From positions 28,007 to 92,006 of the forward strand of contig JAEXDA010000054.1 of NCBI GenBank assembly GCA_023401925.1: a DNA stretch of 64,000 nucleotides, given 5' to 3'. Positions 1 through 9,121 of this stretch are shown piece by piece. The position numbers were made by a program, and so were the translations under genes. A model generated the notes under the pieces. The model worked only from the letters and a program-made list of their open reading frames with translations. It made no database searches and had not been told where the DNA came from. This DNA is from Bacillota bacterium. GTDB lineage: Bacteria > Bacillota > UBA4882 > UBA8346. The number at the start of each line of letters is the position of its first letter. Positions within the stretch are counted from its first letter, which is position 1.

Positions 1-330
1 AAACCTGGGTTAAAGTTTTTAATAGGGTTGGAGGGTATTTCCTACAGTGGATGGGTGGGAGGAACGATTGCCGGGTTTCTTGTCGGGTCTTCTTTGCCCG
101 CTTTTCTCCAGGCGAGTTTGGGAATCACTTTGTATGCAATGTTCGCTGCGATTTTGGTTCCTCAGTTTAAACGCTCCTGGGGCATAGTTTTCCTTGCGTT
201 CGGCTCCGGATTCCTTCATATTCTAATCCTTGCGCTTAAAATTATGCCTCCCGGTTGGAGCATCATTACTGCAATGGTATGCGCAGCAATTCTGGGGGCC
301 GTGTTGATAAAAGATGAGGATACTATCTAA
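1..330 (+). CDS. azlC: AzlC-type branched-chain amino acid exporter, C-terminal part (5' end outside window)
   Basis: The reading frame is open from the first base of the window and stops at 328-330, so only the last 109 residues are visible. They form hydrophobic helices in the order seen at the end of AzlC proteins, including a Gly-rich turn (WVGGTIAGFLVGSSLP) and a helix ending at KRSWG. AzlC and AzlD together make an inner-membrane exporter of branched-chain amino acids and their analogues. The next gene is a clear azlD, which supports the call. The internal TTG at 28-30 is unlikely to be the start, because family homology appears to continue upstream of it. Confidence 0.8.
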   Translation, partial: KPGLKFLIGLEGISYSGWVGGTIAGFLVGSSLPAFLQASLGITLYAMFAAILVPQFKRSWGIVFLAFGSGFLHILILALKIMPPGWSIITAMVCAAILGAVLIKDEDTI

Positions 331-426
331 GGCGTTGTTCTCGGATTTTCGGTCCATTCATCCATAAGGAAGATGAGTTGGTCTCCGCCCGGTAAAGAAG
401 GTTACTCGAATTCATGGAGGATTATG

Positions 427-735
427 ATGAAAATATGGTTGATAATTTTTGGGATGATGGCCGTTACTTACATCCCCAGGCTAATTCCTCTAATTACTTT
501 GGCAGATCGACCCTTACCCCCTTTTTTGAAGCGTTTTTTGCAATTCATTCCTTATACTGCATTAGGCGCATTAATTATTCCAGGAGTTGTAGATGCTACA
601 CCCGGTAAACCTTTGGCCGCTTTGGCCGGTTTGGGAACCGCCGCTTTCTGCGCTTGGCTGAAGGGCGGAGTGATTTTGTCGATCCTGGCATCAATCCTGG
701 TAACATTGATCATGCTATGCTATTATCCGGGATGA
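427..735 (+). CDS. azlD: AzlD-family branched-chain amino acid transport subunit
   Basis: This 102-residue protein is mostly membrane helices, with the family-like motif TYIPRLIPLI near the N-terminus and a Gly/Ala-rich helix at the C-terminus. Length and hydrophobicity fit AzlD, the small partner of AzlC in branched-chain amino acid efflux. The frame is open from 373, but GGAGG at 416-420 favours ATG 427 (ATG 424 is also possible), which removes an N-terminal segment unlike the family. It lies about 95 nt after azlC, as in most azlCD operons. No terminator was seen after it. Confidence 0.8.
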   Translation: MKIWLIIFGMMAVTYIPRLIPLITLADRPLPPFLKRFLQFIPYTALGALIIPGVVDATPGKPLAALAGLGTAAFCAWLKGGVILSILASILVTLIMLCYYPG

Positions 736-852
736 ACAATTCCAAGGGTTCTTTTTATTTTAGGATTTTTATTTGAAAAGCCTTTTTGGGGTACCCTATC
801 TTTACTATCCGCTTCCAACCATTGAACGGAAAATGAAAGATGGGGCACTATT

Positions 853-2172
853 TTGGAACATTGGGTTTTCTTAGATGAGCGCAAAGAGGATGGCAATCCC
901 ATCCGGTATGCTAAAAACCTGCTGAATATGAAAATGTACCGCTTTGAACCGTTGGTTACCAAATTTACGGCTGGCGAAGCCGGAAAGTTTCGGGCGGGAA
1001 TACAAGCGCGTAATAAAGTTCTAGAATGCCTTAAAACAAGTAATTTAGGAATTTTAAGCGTCTGTGGACCTGATTTTTTTGGTGGTAAGTTTTGGCTCGG
1101 GTGGCAATCGCGGAATGGAGAAAGTTTTTTCCGTTCTTTTGAAAATCAGTCTCCTTTGGGTTTAGCACACACGATAACTGGACTCTATCCATTGATTCAA
1201 GCTTACCGGAGTTTCAACAGGGCCGGCTTCATTGTTGGAAGGCCTGATTGGCGCCGGTTATATTGGGATGCAAACGGCATTTATATGGTTGATCCTCTCT
1301 ATTTGCCCTATCTGACTGAACCCTTCGTCAAGCTTCCACAGGGCCTCGAAAATTGCCGGCCTCCGGAAACATATGGCGAATCGGAGCTAAATGAATCGGT
1401 TGATTTGTTTTATTTAGGATTAATTATTTATCTGGCTTTGACGAATAGACTCCCTTTTGAAATGATGCATGGGTGGCCTACGAAAGCTTTATTCAAGGGT
1501 GACATTATTTCTCCAGTTATTTTTCAACCCTCTCTTCATCCGTTCCTGGCGGAACAGATTAAAATTCTATTATACCCCAATCCCGAAAAACGGGGTACCA
1601 TCCAACAATTTGAAGCCTTTTGGCACCACATGCTGGAAGAAAAAAGTTTTTTGGCTCCAGCTACGGCAAAGGTATTCATAAAGAAAGAACAGAAAAAATT
1701 TCAAAGAAAGATTCGTTGGCAAAAGATACGGTATCCGATGTGGGGAACAACAGCCGGATTGATTTTCTTGGTTCTTTTCATATTTCTTATCAGTTCCAAA
1801 ACGAATGGGAAGAATGATCAAGAAATTTCCCCGATTATCGCAGTCCAAAAACTATATCAGGTAGAAGCGGCTCCTCCGCGAGCCGGGATGAATATACAGG
1901 CCCATTCTTCTATGATGTATGATTATGAGAAGGAGCGCAAGCAAAGACTAGAAGTCGCTACGGAACTTTTGATGCGGCCTTTGGCCGAAGTTAAAGGAAT
2001 CCGGCTTATTTCCCGAACACTTACGCAAGCTATTGTTGAAGTTTCGGTTTGCCGCTGGGAATGGAAGGGCGAAAGGTGGAGAAACCATCGATATAAAGAG
2101 AGACTGACGCTTGAATATCAAGGAAAAAAATGGTCGGCTATCGCCAGGAAGATCTACCGGTATGATGATTAG
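853..2172 (+). CDS. Membrane-anchored protein kinase-like protein (probable pseudokinase)
   Basis: A 439-residue protein from TTG 853 (ATG 928 or 934 are possible later starts). Residues 110-260 resemble the C-lobe of a Ser/Thr kinase: GRPDWRRLYW stands where HxDxxxxN is expected, MVDPLYL where DFG is expected, then RPPE (APE-like) and VDLFYLGLIIYLALTNRLPF (subdomain IX, DxxxxG). No glycine loop and no catalytic HRD Asp are visible, so catalysis is doubtful. A basic stretch precedes one transmembrane helix near residues 295-315, followed by an outer domain of about 120 residues that I do not recognise. The 3' end overlaps the convergent ubiB-like gene by 4 nt. Confidence 0.65.
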   Translation: MEHWVFLDERKEDGNPIRYAKNLLNMKMYRFEPLVTKFTAGEAGKFRAGIQARNKVLECLKTSNLGILSVCGPDFFGGKFWLGWQSRNGESFFRSFENQSPLGLAHTITGLYPLIQAYRSFNRAGFIVGRPDWRRLYWDANGIYMVDPLYLPYLTEPFVKLPQGLENCRPPETYGESELNESVDLFYLGLIIYLALTNRLPFEMMHGWPTKALFKGDIISPVIFQPSLHPFLAEQIKILLYPNPEKRGTIQQFEAFWHHMLEEKSFLAPATAKVFIKKEQKKFQRKIRWQKIRYPMWGTTAGLIFLVLFIFLISSKTNGKNDQEISPIIAVQKLYQVEAAPPRAGMNIQAHSSMMYDYEKERKQRLEVATELLMRPLAEVKGIRLISRTLTQAIVEVSVCRWEWKGERWRNHRYKERLTLEYQGKKWSAIARKIYRYDD

Positions 2173-3833
2173 ATTCGGCCCGATCGGATCATGGAAATCA
2201 GCAACCATATTCCCATGACGAGGGCAGTGAGAAACCCGATTTCCGCAATGGGAAAGTGACCGAATAATGAAGCGGAAGTTTTAAAGGAGATCATTGATGA
2301 GCCGATGATGATTGCCGCAATAATGATGCTTGATGAAAGCCGGTTCCCCAAAATTACCAATCTGGAGATGAGTAAGTCAAAGTGGTGTTGTTCAATTCTT
2401 AGTTTCAGCTCCCCATCACCGGCCATTTGCAGCAGTTCCGTGGCTTTTCCGGGTAGAGTCGTCACTGCCGTGGTAAGATCCAACAAATATTCCAATAAGG
2501 CTTTTTTTAGGTTTTGAGGGGTGAATTTCTCGAAAAATAACCGTGGGCCAAAAGGTTTAGCCAGTTCTAAAAGGCTGGCATCGGGATCAAGTTGGGTGAT
2601 GATATTATCCAGTAGTACCAAGCATCTGGCAATTAGGATCAGTTCTTGGGGAGGACGAATCTGAAAACGGGAGAAGAATTCTAACAGTTCCCGGAATAAG
2701 GCACCCAGCTCGATGTCTTTTAACGGGCGGTTGTAATAGCGATCCAATAAATAGTATAATTCCCGTTTTAAAAGGTGTTGGTCCCCTTTGAACGGCTTGC
2801 TTGAAAATTCGCTTAGAACCATTAAAAGAGTATTAACATCTCTGCGGAGTATGCTCAGGAGGATTTTGACAAGACGCTCTTTCAGCCATCCGTCAAGACG
2901 GCCGACCATTCCGAAATCCATCAATAGAATGATTCCCTCTTTGGAAATCAAAATATTGCCTGGATGGGGGTCGGCATGAAAAAATCCATCAATGAGAATC
3001 TGTTTAAAAAATACTTTCGATAGTTTACGGGCTGCTTCCGGTTTACAGATGCCGTTTTGTTCCAACTCGGCGGTAGCCTTTATTTTGAAACCCTCCACGT
3101 AATCAAGGACCAAGACTTTTTTTGTAGTTAATTTCCAATGTACTTTCGGGATCATGACATCTTTATCGTCCTTGAAATTTTCACGAAAGCGGTCGGCGTT
3201 TTTCGCCTCGATGATGTAGTCGAGTTCGTCGCGGATCGTACGGGCAAACTCACTAATAAAATCCTGAATCTTGTAAAGCTTACCCCAATCGGTCCGGGCT
3301 TCCAGAAAGCCTGCCGCGTCATACATAATTTCCAGGTCTGTATTAATGGTTTTCTGTATTCCCGGCCGTTGAACTTTGACAGCCACCCGCTCCCCCGTTA
3401 ATAAGGTGGCTTCATGGACCTGGCCAATCGAAGCGGAAGCCAGGGGGGTGGGATTGAATACCTCAAAAGTCGACTCTAAAGACTGCCTTAGTTCCGTTTC
3501 CAGGGTTTGCCGCACTTCAAAAAAGCCGACCGGTGGAACCTGATCTTGCAATAATTCCAATTGGGATATAAAATGGGCGGGGAGCAAGTCGGGGCGGGTA
3601 CTTAAGACTTGGCCCAACTTGATAAAGGTTGGGCCCAATTCCGCCAACATCATCCGGAATCGCCCGGCAATGTGTAAGGGGGAGTCCTCTGTCTTCCGGC
3701 GCCAGGGCCAGGGCACGACTTTGCGGATGGAGCTTAACTCCAGTAAATAGCCGAACCCATGGGTGCTGATGACCCGGATGATCTCATTATACCGCTGAAA
3801 ATGCCGATAATGTTTTGTAAAGAAAGGCTTCAA
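2169..3833 (-). CDS. ubiB: UbiB/ABC1/AarF-family atypical kinase
   Basis: A 554-residue protein read from TTG 3833 with GAGG 6-7 nt upstream. It has the hallmarks of the UbiB (ABC1) atypical kinase/ATPase family: the KxGQ motif at about 72-75 followed by STRPDLLP, the Ala-rich nucleotide loop ASASIGQVHEA at 132-142, the VAIK-like AVKVQRPG at about 151, HADPHPGN, and DFGMVGR. Two C-terminal membrane helices end the protein, as is usual. UbiB proteins support isoprenoid-quinone and lipid metabolism at the membrane; the client here is unknown. It is convergent with the pseudokinase gene. The symbol is the family name and does not imply ubiquinone synthesis. Confidence 0.88.
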   Translation of the reverse strand: MKPFFTKHYRHFQRYNEIIRVISTHGFGYLLELSSIRKVVPWPWRRKTEDSPLHIAGRFRMMLAELGPTFIKLGQVLSTRPDLLPAHFISQLELLQDQVPPVGFFEVRQTLETELRQSLESTFEVFNPTPLASASIGQVHEATLLTGERVAVKVQRPGIQKTINTDLEIMYDAAGFLEARTDWGKLYKIQDFISEFARTIRDELDYIIEAKNADRFRENFKDDKDVMIPKVHWKLTTKKVLVLDYVEGFKIKATAELEQNGICKPEAARKLSKVFFKQILIDGFFHADPHPGNILISKEGIILLMDFGMVGRLDGWLKERLVKILLSILRRDVNTLLMVLSEFSSKPFKGDQHLLKRELYYLLDRYYNRPLKDIELGALFRELLEFFSRFQIRPPQELILIARCLVLLDNIITQLDPDASLLELAKPFGPRLFFEKFTPQNLKKALLEYLLDLTTAVTTLPGKATELLQMAGDGELKLRIEQHHFDLLISRLVILGNRLSSSIIIAAIIIGSSMISFKTSASLFGHFPIAEIGFLTALVMGIWLLISMIRSGRI

Positions 3834-4009
3834 AATGTGCCTCGCGCTTCGAATTTTGTGATAGCTGCATTAAATCGACAGGTTTAAGCAGACATTATTT
3901 TAGTTTGTGCGCATGCGATAGTAAATATTTGGGGTTAGCCGATTTTGAGTTGCATGGAATCGAAAAGCTATTTCTAGAGCCATCTTATTGTTATTGGGGA
4001 GGATATTCT

Positions 4010-5332
4010 TTGGGCAAACTTATCTCCAAATTCGGACTTGCTTTCCAAGGTTTAAATTCGGGTTCTTCCATTCCCAGTGAAAAACTGCAGCGAAATATCA
4101 GCCTCAATATAATTCATGGCATGTTTAATGTGGCTGCTCTGGATATGGTCAATCCATTTTTGGGTATTTTTGCGATCAAGCTGGGAGCTTCAAAATTCCT
4201 GGTCGCTTTGTTGTCTTCAGCTCCAGCTGCAGTCAGCCTCCTTTCCATGATACCTCTGGCCGGATGTATCGACCGGAGCTCCCGAAAGAAATTTTTGACT
4301 TTTGTTTTCATGCTGGCTCATCGGTGTTTTTTTCTGGTTGTCGCCTGCATCCCTTTTTTTGAACCTTCCGTCAGAGCGATGCTGTTTGTGGCGATCATAG
4401 CAGTAATGAATTTACCGGGTTCCATTGGCAACGTGGCTTGGCAATCTTTTATTTCCCGGATAATTCCTCCTGAGTACCGGGTGGCGGCGTTTGCTGCCCG
4501 GAACCGGATCATGAATCTGGTCGGTACTACATTGACAGTTATAGCCGGACTTGTTTTGGATCGTTTAAAATATCCTATTGGATATCAGATTTTTTTCATT
4601 ACAGCCTTTATTCTTGGAATGATCGAATTATATGTTTTCAGTAAGATTGAAGAACCTGAGCCGGAAGAAAGTGTTATCTCATGCGTTGATAGGACTCAAA
4701 AAAGGGAGAATTCGCCAACCCAAATCATTTCTGCGTTGATTTGCCAATTTACGACGCAGCCGCGATTTGTCCGGTATATGATGGCTTCTATTTTGTTTTA
4801 TTTTAGTTGGCAGATCGCCTGGCCTTTGTTTAGCTGGTATCAGGTGAAAGTACTGCATGCCAATAATCTTTGGGTTAGTGTGTTGAGTCTGATGAATACC
4901 GGTGGTTCTTTGGTGGGTTATGGATTTTGGGTCAGGGTCCTGGGTCGGCATGGCAACCTTAAAACATTGTTTTATGCCAGTAGTTTTATTTTTATCGTTC
5001 CGGCAATTTATGCATTTTCCCATAGTTTATATATTGTTTCCGCCTTCAATTTGCTGGTTGGAGCCATATTCTCAGGAGTGAACCTGGCTTTGTTCAACGC
5101 ACTTTTGGAAGTAACCCCCGAAGAACGCAAAACATCCTACATTGCTTATTACAATACGGCGATTACTCTGTCGACAATTATTGCCCCTATTGCCGGAGTG
5201 GGGCTTTTAAGCGTCATGAATTTTCAATGGGCCTTTATCGTATGCGCGGTTTTACGTATGCTGGGGAGTTTGTGTTTTTGGGTGATTGATAAAATGGAGT
5301 CTGGGGAAAAAACTGCAAATGTTCAATCATAA
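4010..5332 (+). CDS. Major facilitator superfamily transporter
   Basis: A polytopic membrane protein of about 440 residues with roughly 12 hydrophobic helices. The loop after the second helix reads GCIDRSSRKKFL, matching the MFS GxxxDRxGRR signature. A soluble central loop containing EEPEPEES separates the two halves. The frame is open from 3905, but GGGGAGG at 3997-4003 points to TTG 4010. The substrate cannot be inferred; neighbours (ubiB upstream and divergent, polysaccharide deacetylase downstream) give no hint. Confidence 0.75.
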   Translation: MGKLISKFGLAFQGLNSGSSIPSEKLQRNISLNIIHGMFNVAALDMVNPFLGIFAIKLGASKFLVALLSSAPAAVSLLSMIPLAGCIDRSSRKKFLTFVFMLAHRCFFLVVACIPFFEPSVRAMLFVAIIAVMNLPGSIGNVAWQSFISRIIPPEYRVAAFAARNRIMNLVGTTLTVIAGLVLDRLKYPIGYQIFFITAFILGMIELYVFSKIEEPEPEESVISCVDRTQKRENSPTQIISALICQFTTQPRFVRYMMASILFYFSWQIAWPLFSWYQVKVLHANNLWVSVLSLMNTGGSLVGYGFWVRVLGRHGNLKTLFYASSFIFIVPAIYAFSHSLYIVSAFNLLVGAIFSGVNLALFNALLEVTPEERKTSYIAYYNTAITLSTIIAPIAGVGLLSVMNFQWAFIVCAVLRMLGSLCFWVIDKMESGEKTANVQS

Positions 5333-5439
5333 TCGGCGTTTACTTATGAATAAACTGTAACGGAGCCGAGGTTTGGTATGGGCCTTTCGGCTACTTGATA
5401 AACATGGGATGATTCAAGATTATTTTTATTAAAAAGTCT

Positions 5440-6174
5440 GTGATTCATGGAATAGTCTGCGGGATGATAATGGCTTGTTGTTTGATGGCCTTTACAAACC
5501 GTCCGCTCAAGGTATATAAAGACAGGGAGCAATGGGAACGAATAGGGGCTATTGTTTGGGATGTTTGTGTTCGGGAAAAATTGCTGGCTCTCACATTTGA
5601 TGATGGGCCAAGTCCGACTTTCACCCGGGAGATACTGGACTTACTTGCAAAATATAATGCAAAAGCCACCTTTTTTGTGATGGGAAAACAAGCCCAGATG
5701 TATTCGGAAATTGTTCTCAGGGAACATCGTGAAGGGCATGAAATTGGGAATCATACCTATAGCCACCCTGAAGTGAACCATATTCCTTTTGAGGAGTTAA
5801 GAGACGATTTATTTCATGCTCATCAGCTCATTGCTGAAATTACCGGTGGAAATATGACCTTGTTTCGACCAACCAGTGGATTTTATGATGATAAAATTGT
5901 TAAAGTTGCCCGTTTACTGGGATACAAAGTTGTGATTTGGACTTGGGGGCAGGATAGCCGGGATTGGACCGGAATCAGCGGTCAGACGATTGCAATGCGC
6001 TTGATTAAAACAGTTAAACCAGGTAATATTATTCTCTTTCATGATCAGGGTGGAAACCGTTCCAATACGATTGTAGCTTTGAAAATCATACTCCCGGTAC
6101 TTACCCGACAAGGTTATCATTTTTCCACTGTTTCAGGATTATTACAAAAAGCCCTCTATAAAACTACAAAATGA
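5440..6174 (+). CDS. Polysaccharide deacetylase (NodB homology, CE4 family)
   Basis: A 244-residue exported or membrane-anchored protein with an N-terminal hydrophobic segment (IVCGMIMACCLMAF) and then a NodB domain. Motif 1 is TFDDGPS with the catalytic Asp-Asp. Motif 2 is HTYSHPEV with the zinc-binding HxxxH. RPTSGFYD matches motif 3 (RxP..), although Pro is followed by Thr-Ser rather than the usual Tyr/Phe-Gly. ILFHD near the end is the last His motif. The family removes acetyl groups from GlcNAc polymers; Firmicute homologues act on peptidoglycan or in spore cortex formation. It starts at GTG 5440 with a stop at 5410-5412 upstream, and the Shine-Dalgarno is poor. Confidence 0.85.
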   Translation: MIHGIVCGMIMACCLMAFTNRPLKVYKDREQWERIGAIVWDVCVREKLLALTFDDGPSPTFTREILDLLAKYNAKATFFVMGKQAQMYSEIVLREHREGHEIGNHTYSHPEVNHIPFEELRDDLFHAHQLIAEITGGNMTLFRPTSGFYDDKIVKVARLLGYKVVIWTWGQDSRDWTGISGQTIAMRLIKTVKPGNIILFHDQGGNRSNTIVALKIILPVLTRQGYHFSTVSGLLQKALYKTTK

Positions 6175-6277
6175 CTAAATGTTTATTCTAAATTCATATG
6201 GCCAGTCCCTTTGAATGTCTCATATACTGTTAGAAATCTAGAATGTTTCATAAACAAAGGAACTAAAAATAAGCCAT

Positions 6278-6338
6278 GAAACGTTCTACTCAAGTAAAAC
6301 GTCACTTCTAATTTTATCACATGGGATAAACGTTTTAC
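6278..6338. repeat. Short inverted-repeat element, copy 1
   Basis: GTAAAACGT at 6294-6302 pairs with ACGTTTTAC at 6330-6338 around a 27-nt loop. The left flank ACGTTCTACTCAAGTAAAAC matches, with few differences, part of the element at 62869-62979 read on the opposite strand. It sits directly before the Shine-Dalgarno of the small ORF at 6361, so it would fold in that gene's 5' leader. Confidence 0.5.
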
Positions 6339-6360
6339 CCAATGGAAAGGAGAAAAGGGA

Positions 6361-6531
6361 ATGACGGTTTTATCACTTAAAATTTTGGATCGCAATAGCA
6401 ATATTCAGGCGATGCCTCAGACCGGCTCTACCCATGAATATCCGGTAATCGTTTCAGGAAACATTCATAATATCGAGAGTCAAGAGCTAATCGAACGTTG
6501 GGTTGATGTAATAAAAATCAAGGCGCGATAG
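6361..6531 (+). CDS. Small hypothetical protein, 56 aa
   Basis: ATG 6361 is preceded by a strong purine-rich site (AAAGGAG at 6346-6352 within a run of A/G), and the frame runs 56 codons to TAG 6529-6531. The product is soluble, begins MTVLSLKILDRNSNIQ and ends with the basic stretch VIKIKAR; I do not recognise it. An inverted repeat lies just upstream and a bidirectional terminator-like hairpin (6583-6615) lies downstream, so it looks like a self-contained short transcript. Confidence 0.5.
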   Translation: MTVLSLKILDRNSNIQAMPQTGSTHEYPVIVSGNIHNIESQELIERWVDVIKIKAR

Positions 6532-6582
6532 TAAATTGTTGATTTGAAACTGAGACAACCTATTTTAATGAATTTGAAAATA

Positions 6583-6615
6583 AAAACAAACGGTTGTTTT
6601 TGGCCGTTTGTTTTT
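6583..6615. terminator. Bidirectional intrinsic terminator
   Basis: AAAAACAAACGG (6582-6593) pairs with CCGTTTGTTTTT (6604-6615) over a 10-nt loop. There are U-runs in both directions, between the small ORF at 6361 and the convergent ppnP gene. Confidence 0.75.
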
Positions 6616-6621
6616 GTGCTG

Positions 6622-6942
6622 TTATAAGTTTTTGACATAGGAACAACAATAATCGGTTATTTCTTTGACCTTTAGCTGAAATTTGGAATGGGCAGGCACT
6701 TCGAAAGTGGTTCCTTCCTTTAAAGATAACCACCCGGTACTGCCGGGCAATAAAACTTCCAATTTACCGCTTAGAATCTCCATCACTTCCTTATCTCCGG
6801 TCCCAAACTCATAATCCCCGGGCAACATGATGCCTAAGGTTTTTCGTTCCCCACCCGCCAGGATCACTGTCCGGCTGGTTACTTTACCATCAAAATAAAC
6901 ATTGGCTTTTTTAACGATGGTGGCGTTATCAAATTGTTCCAT
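6622..6942 (-). CDS. ppnP: Pyrimidine/purine nucleoside phosphorylase (PpnP, formerly DUF1255/YaiE)
   Basis: A 106-residue single-domain cupin. It opens with NATIVKKANVYFDGKVTSRTV and contains the family stretch KTLGIMLPGDYEFGT, then KEVMEILSG, and ends with TDYCCSYV. Length and motif order match PpnP, a small cytosolic enzyme that reversibly phosphorolyses many nucleosides to free base and ribose 1-phosphate. It starts at ATG 6942 with AAGGGGGA upstream. It is monocistronic, with its own promoter (6972-7000) and a terminator at 6583-6615. Confidence 0.9.
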   Translation of the reverse strand: MEQFDNATIVKKANVYFDGKVTSRTVILAGGERKTLGIMLPGDYEFGTGDKEVMEILSGKLEVLLPGSTGWLSLKEGTTFEVPAHSKFQLKVKEITDYCCSYVKNL

Positions 6943-6971
6943 TCGTTTGTTTCCCCCTTATTTTTGAGGAA

Positions 6972-7000
6972 ATTATATAATGCTGGGAATGATTTGACAA
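6972..7000 (-). promoter_or_regulatory. Sigma-A-type promoter of ppnP
   Basis: Read on the minus strand: TTGTCA (7000-6995), a 17-nt spacer, then TATAAT (6977-6972), about 30 nt upstream of the ppnP start. The remaining 7001-7227 before the oleate hydratase gene shows no other clear signal. Confidence 0.7.
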
Positions 7001-7230
7001 GACCGTCACTGAAAATGGAATCCGTATAAATGTTTTAACGGCCGGTACTGTTGGTTATGTCCGGCGATCTTTGTTTTGTATCCGAAGTGGCTGGAATTTT
7101 TGGATAGTATGGGGATGGGCGGGATAATATTATTACCGGAAGTCGTGGGTTTGTAAAGAAGACAAATTGCCGACGACAATCCAGTAATGGCGGGATTTGT
7201 TGAAAATAAAAATGGAGGGAATAAACTGTG

Positions 7231-9000
7231 ATGTATTATAGCAACGGCAATTATGAAGCATTTGCCCGTCCCTTAAAACCCTTTGGAGTGGATCAAAAAT
7301 CGGCCTATTTGATTGGCGCGGGTTTAGCCTCTTTGGCCGCGGCCTGTTTTTTAATCCGGGACGGCCGGATGAAGGGCGATAGGATTCATATTCTTGAAGA
7401 ACTTACCCTCTCCGGGGGAGCTTGCGACGGGATTCGTGACAGTGAAAAGGGCTTTATCATCCGTGGTGGCCGCGAAATGGAAAACCATTTCGAGTGTTTG
7501 TGGGATTTGTTCCGTTCCATTCCCTCTTTGGAGGTCGAAGGGATTTCGGTCCTGGATGAATTTTATTGGCTGAACAAGCAAGACCCGAACTATTCGTTGA
7601 TGAGGGTCATCCGGAACCGAGGAGAGGATGCCCATACGGATGGGAAATTCGGCTTAAGTCCAAAAGCTTCTCTGGAAATTGTAAAGCTGTTTTTGACCAG
7701 AGATGAAGATTTATATGACAAGAGAATTTCGGAAGTGTTCAGCAGAGATTTTTTTTCCTCCAACTTTTGGCTGTACTGGCGGACCATGTTTGCCTTCGAG
7801 GACTGGCACAGCGCTTTGGAAATGAAACTCTATATCCAAAGATTCATTCATCACATCGGCGGTTTGCCGGATTTTTCCGCTTTGAAATTTACTAAGTACA
7901 ATCAGTATGAGTCGTTGATTAAACCCATGGTAAAATATTTGGAATCCCACGGGGTTCGCTTCCAATATGACACCAGAGTAACCAACGTTGTTTTTGATAT
8001 TCAAAATGGCAAAAAACTTGCCAAGAAAATCCTTTATGAGCATGGAGGTAAGGAGGAATGCCTGGAGTTGACTTCAAATGATTTGGTGCTGATTACCAAT
8101 GGAAGTTGCACCGAAAATTCGACTTTTGGGGACCAGGACCGCGTGCCAGAGTTTGATGATTCCATCGAAGGATGTTGGAGGCTTTGGAGAAACATTGCCA
8201 GACAAGATCCGGCTTTTGGGAGACCCGATAAGTTTTGCACGAACACCAAAGAAACAAACTGGGAGTCGGCCACCATTACCACACTGGATGGGAAAATTCC
8301 TCCCTATATTGAGAAAATTTGCAAGCGGGACCCTTTCAGCGGAAGGGCAGTCACCGGTGGCATCATCACGGTCAGAGATTCCAACTGGCTGATGAGCTTC
8401 ACCTTAAACCGGCAACCGCATTTTAAGGAACAACCCCCAGAGGAGCTTGTGGTATGGCTCTATGGTTTGTTTACCGATATCCCGGGCAATTTTATCCATA
8501 AGCCGATGAGAGAGTGCAGCGGTTGGGAAATTACCCAGGAATGGCTTTACCATTTGGGCGTCCCTGAATCCCGCCTTCAGGAACTGGCCAGCAAATCGGC
8601 CCGCTGTATTCCCTGCATGATGCCATATATTACCGCTTTTTTCATGCCGCGAACCCAGGGAGACAGGCCGAAGGTGGTGCCGGAGGGCAGTATAAATTTC
8701 GCTTTTATCGGCCAGTTTGCAGAAACGGTTCGGGACACGGTGTTTACGACGGAATATTCGGTGAGAACAGCCATGGAAGCGGTTTATACCTTATTGGACA
8801 TCGACCGCGGGGTACCGGAAGTATTCGCTTCCTGTTACGATATCAGGGTAATACTGGACTCGACGGCAAGGATGATGGATGGGCAAAAACTCACGGAGGT
8901 AGAAATTCCATTCAAACAGAAGCTGGTTTTGAAATGGATCCTCAGGAAGATTTCCGGAACGGTTGTGGAAGAAATGTTGAAACGCTATCATTTGATCTAA
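7231..9000 (+). CDS. ohyA: Oleate hydratase (FAD-dependent fatty acid double-bond hydratase)
   Basis: A protein of about 589 residues of the 'myosin-cross-reactive antigen' family. The N-terminal FAD fold IGAGLASLAAACFL lies near residues 28-41. It is followed by the diagnostic RGGREMENHFECLWDLF, later WHSALEMKLYIQRF, and the C-terminal MPYITAFFMPR with FAFIGQFAETVRDTVFTTEYSVR. The enzyme adds water to cis-9/cis-12 double bonds of unsaturated fatty acids, giving hydroxy fatty acids; in bacteria this is mainly detoxification of host or environmental fatty acids at the membrane. GGAGGGA (7214-7220) serves ATG 7231 or the adjacent GTG 7228. It is monocistronic. Confidence 0.92.
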   Translation: MYYSNGNYEAFARPLKPFGVDQKSAYLIGAGLASLAAACFLIRDGRMKGDRIHILEELTLSGGACDGIRDSEKGFIIRGGREMENHFECLWDLFRSIPSLEVEGISVLDEFYWLNKQDPNYSLMRVIRNRGEDAHTDGKFGLSPKASLEIVKLFLTRDEDLYDKRISEVFSRDFFSSNFWLYWRTMFAFEDWHSALEMKLYIQRFIHHIGGLPDFSALKFTKYNQYESLIKPMVKYLESHGVRFQYDTRVTNVVFDIQNGKKLAKKILYEHGGKEECLELTSNDLVLITNGSCTENSTFGDQDRVPEFDDSIEGCWRLWRNIARQDPAFGRPDKFCTNTKETNWESATITTLDGKIPPYIEKICKRDPFSGRAVTGGIITVRDSNWLMSFTLNRQPHFKEQPPEELVVWLYGLFTDIPGNFIHKPMRECSGWEITQEWLYHLGVPESRLQELASKSARCIPCMMPYITAFFMPRTQGDRPKVVPEGSINFAFIGQFAETVRDTVFTTEYSVRTAMEAVYTLLDIDRGVPEVFASCYDIRVILDSTARMMDGQKLTEVEIPFKQKLVLKWILRKISGTVVEEMLKRYHLI

Positions 9001-9121
9001 CTTTTATGAACTGCCATCGGTTCTCTGATGAAATAAAAAAGAATCAACAAATCTGTTGAATTGATTCCAAGACCAAGGTAAAATAATCAAAATGGCATAC
9101 AAAATTACAAAAGGGGATGAC

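Noticed and set aside
9041..9067. Possible terminator after the oleate hydratase gene (GAATCAA/TTGATTC)
   Set aside because: The stem is short with a large loop and no T-run follows on the plus strand, so it is not listed as a terminator.
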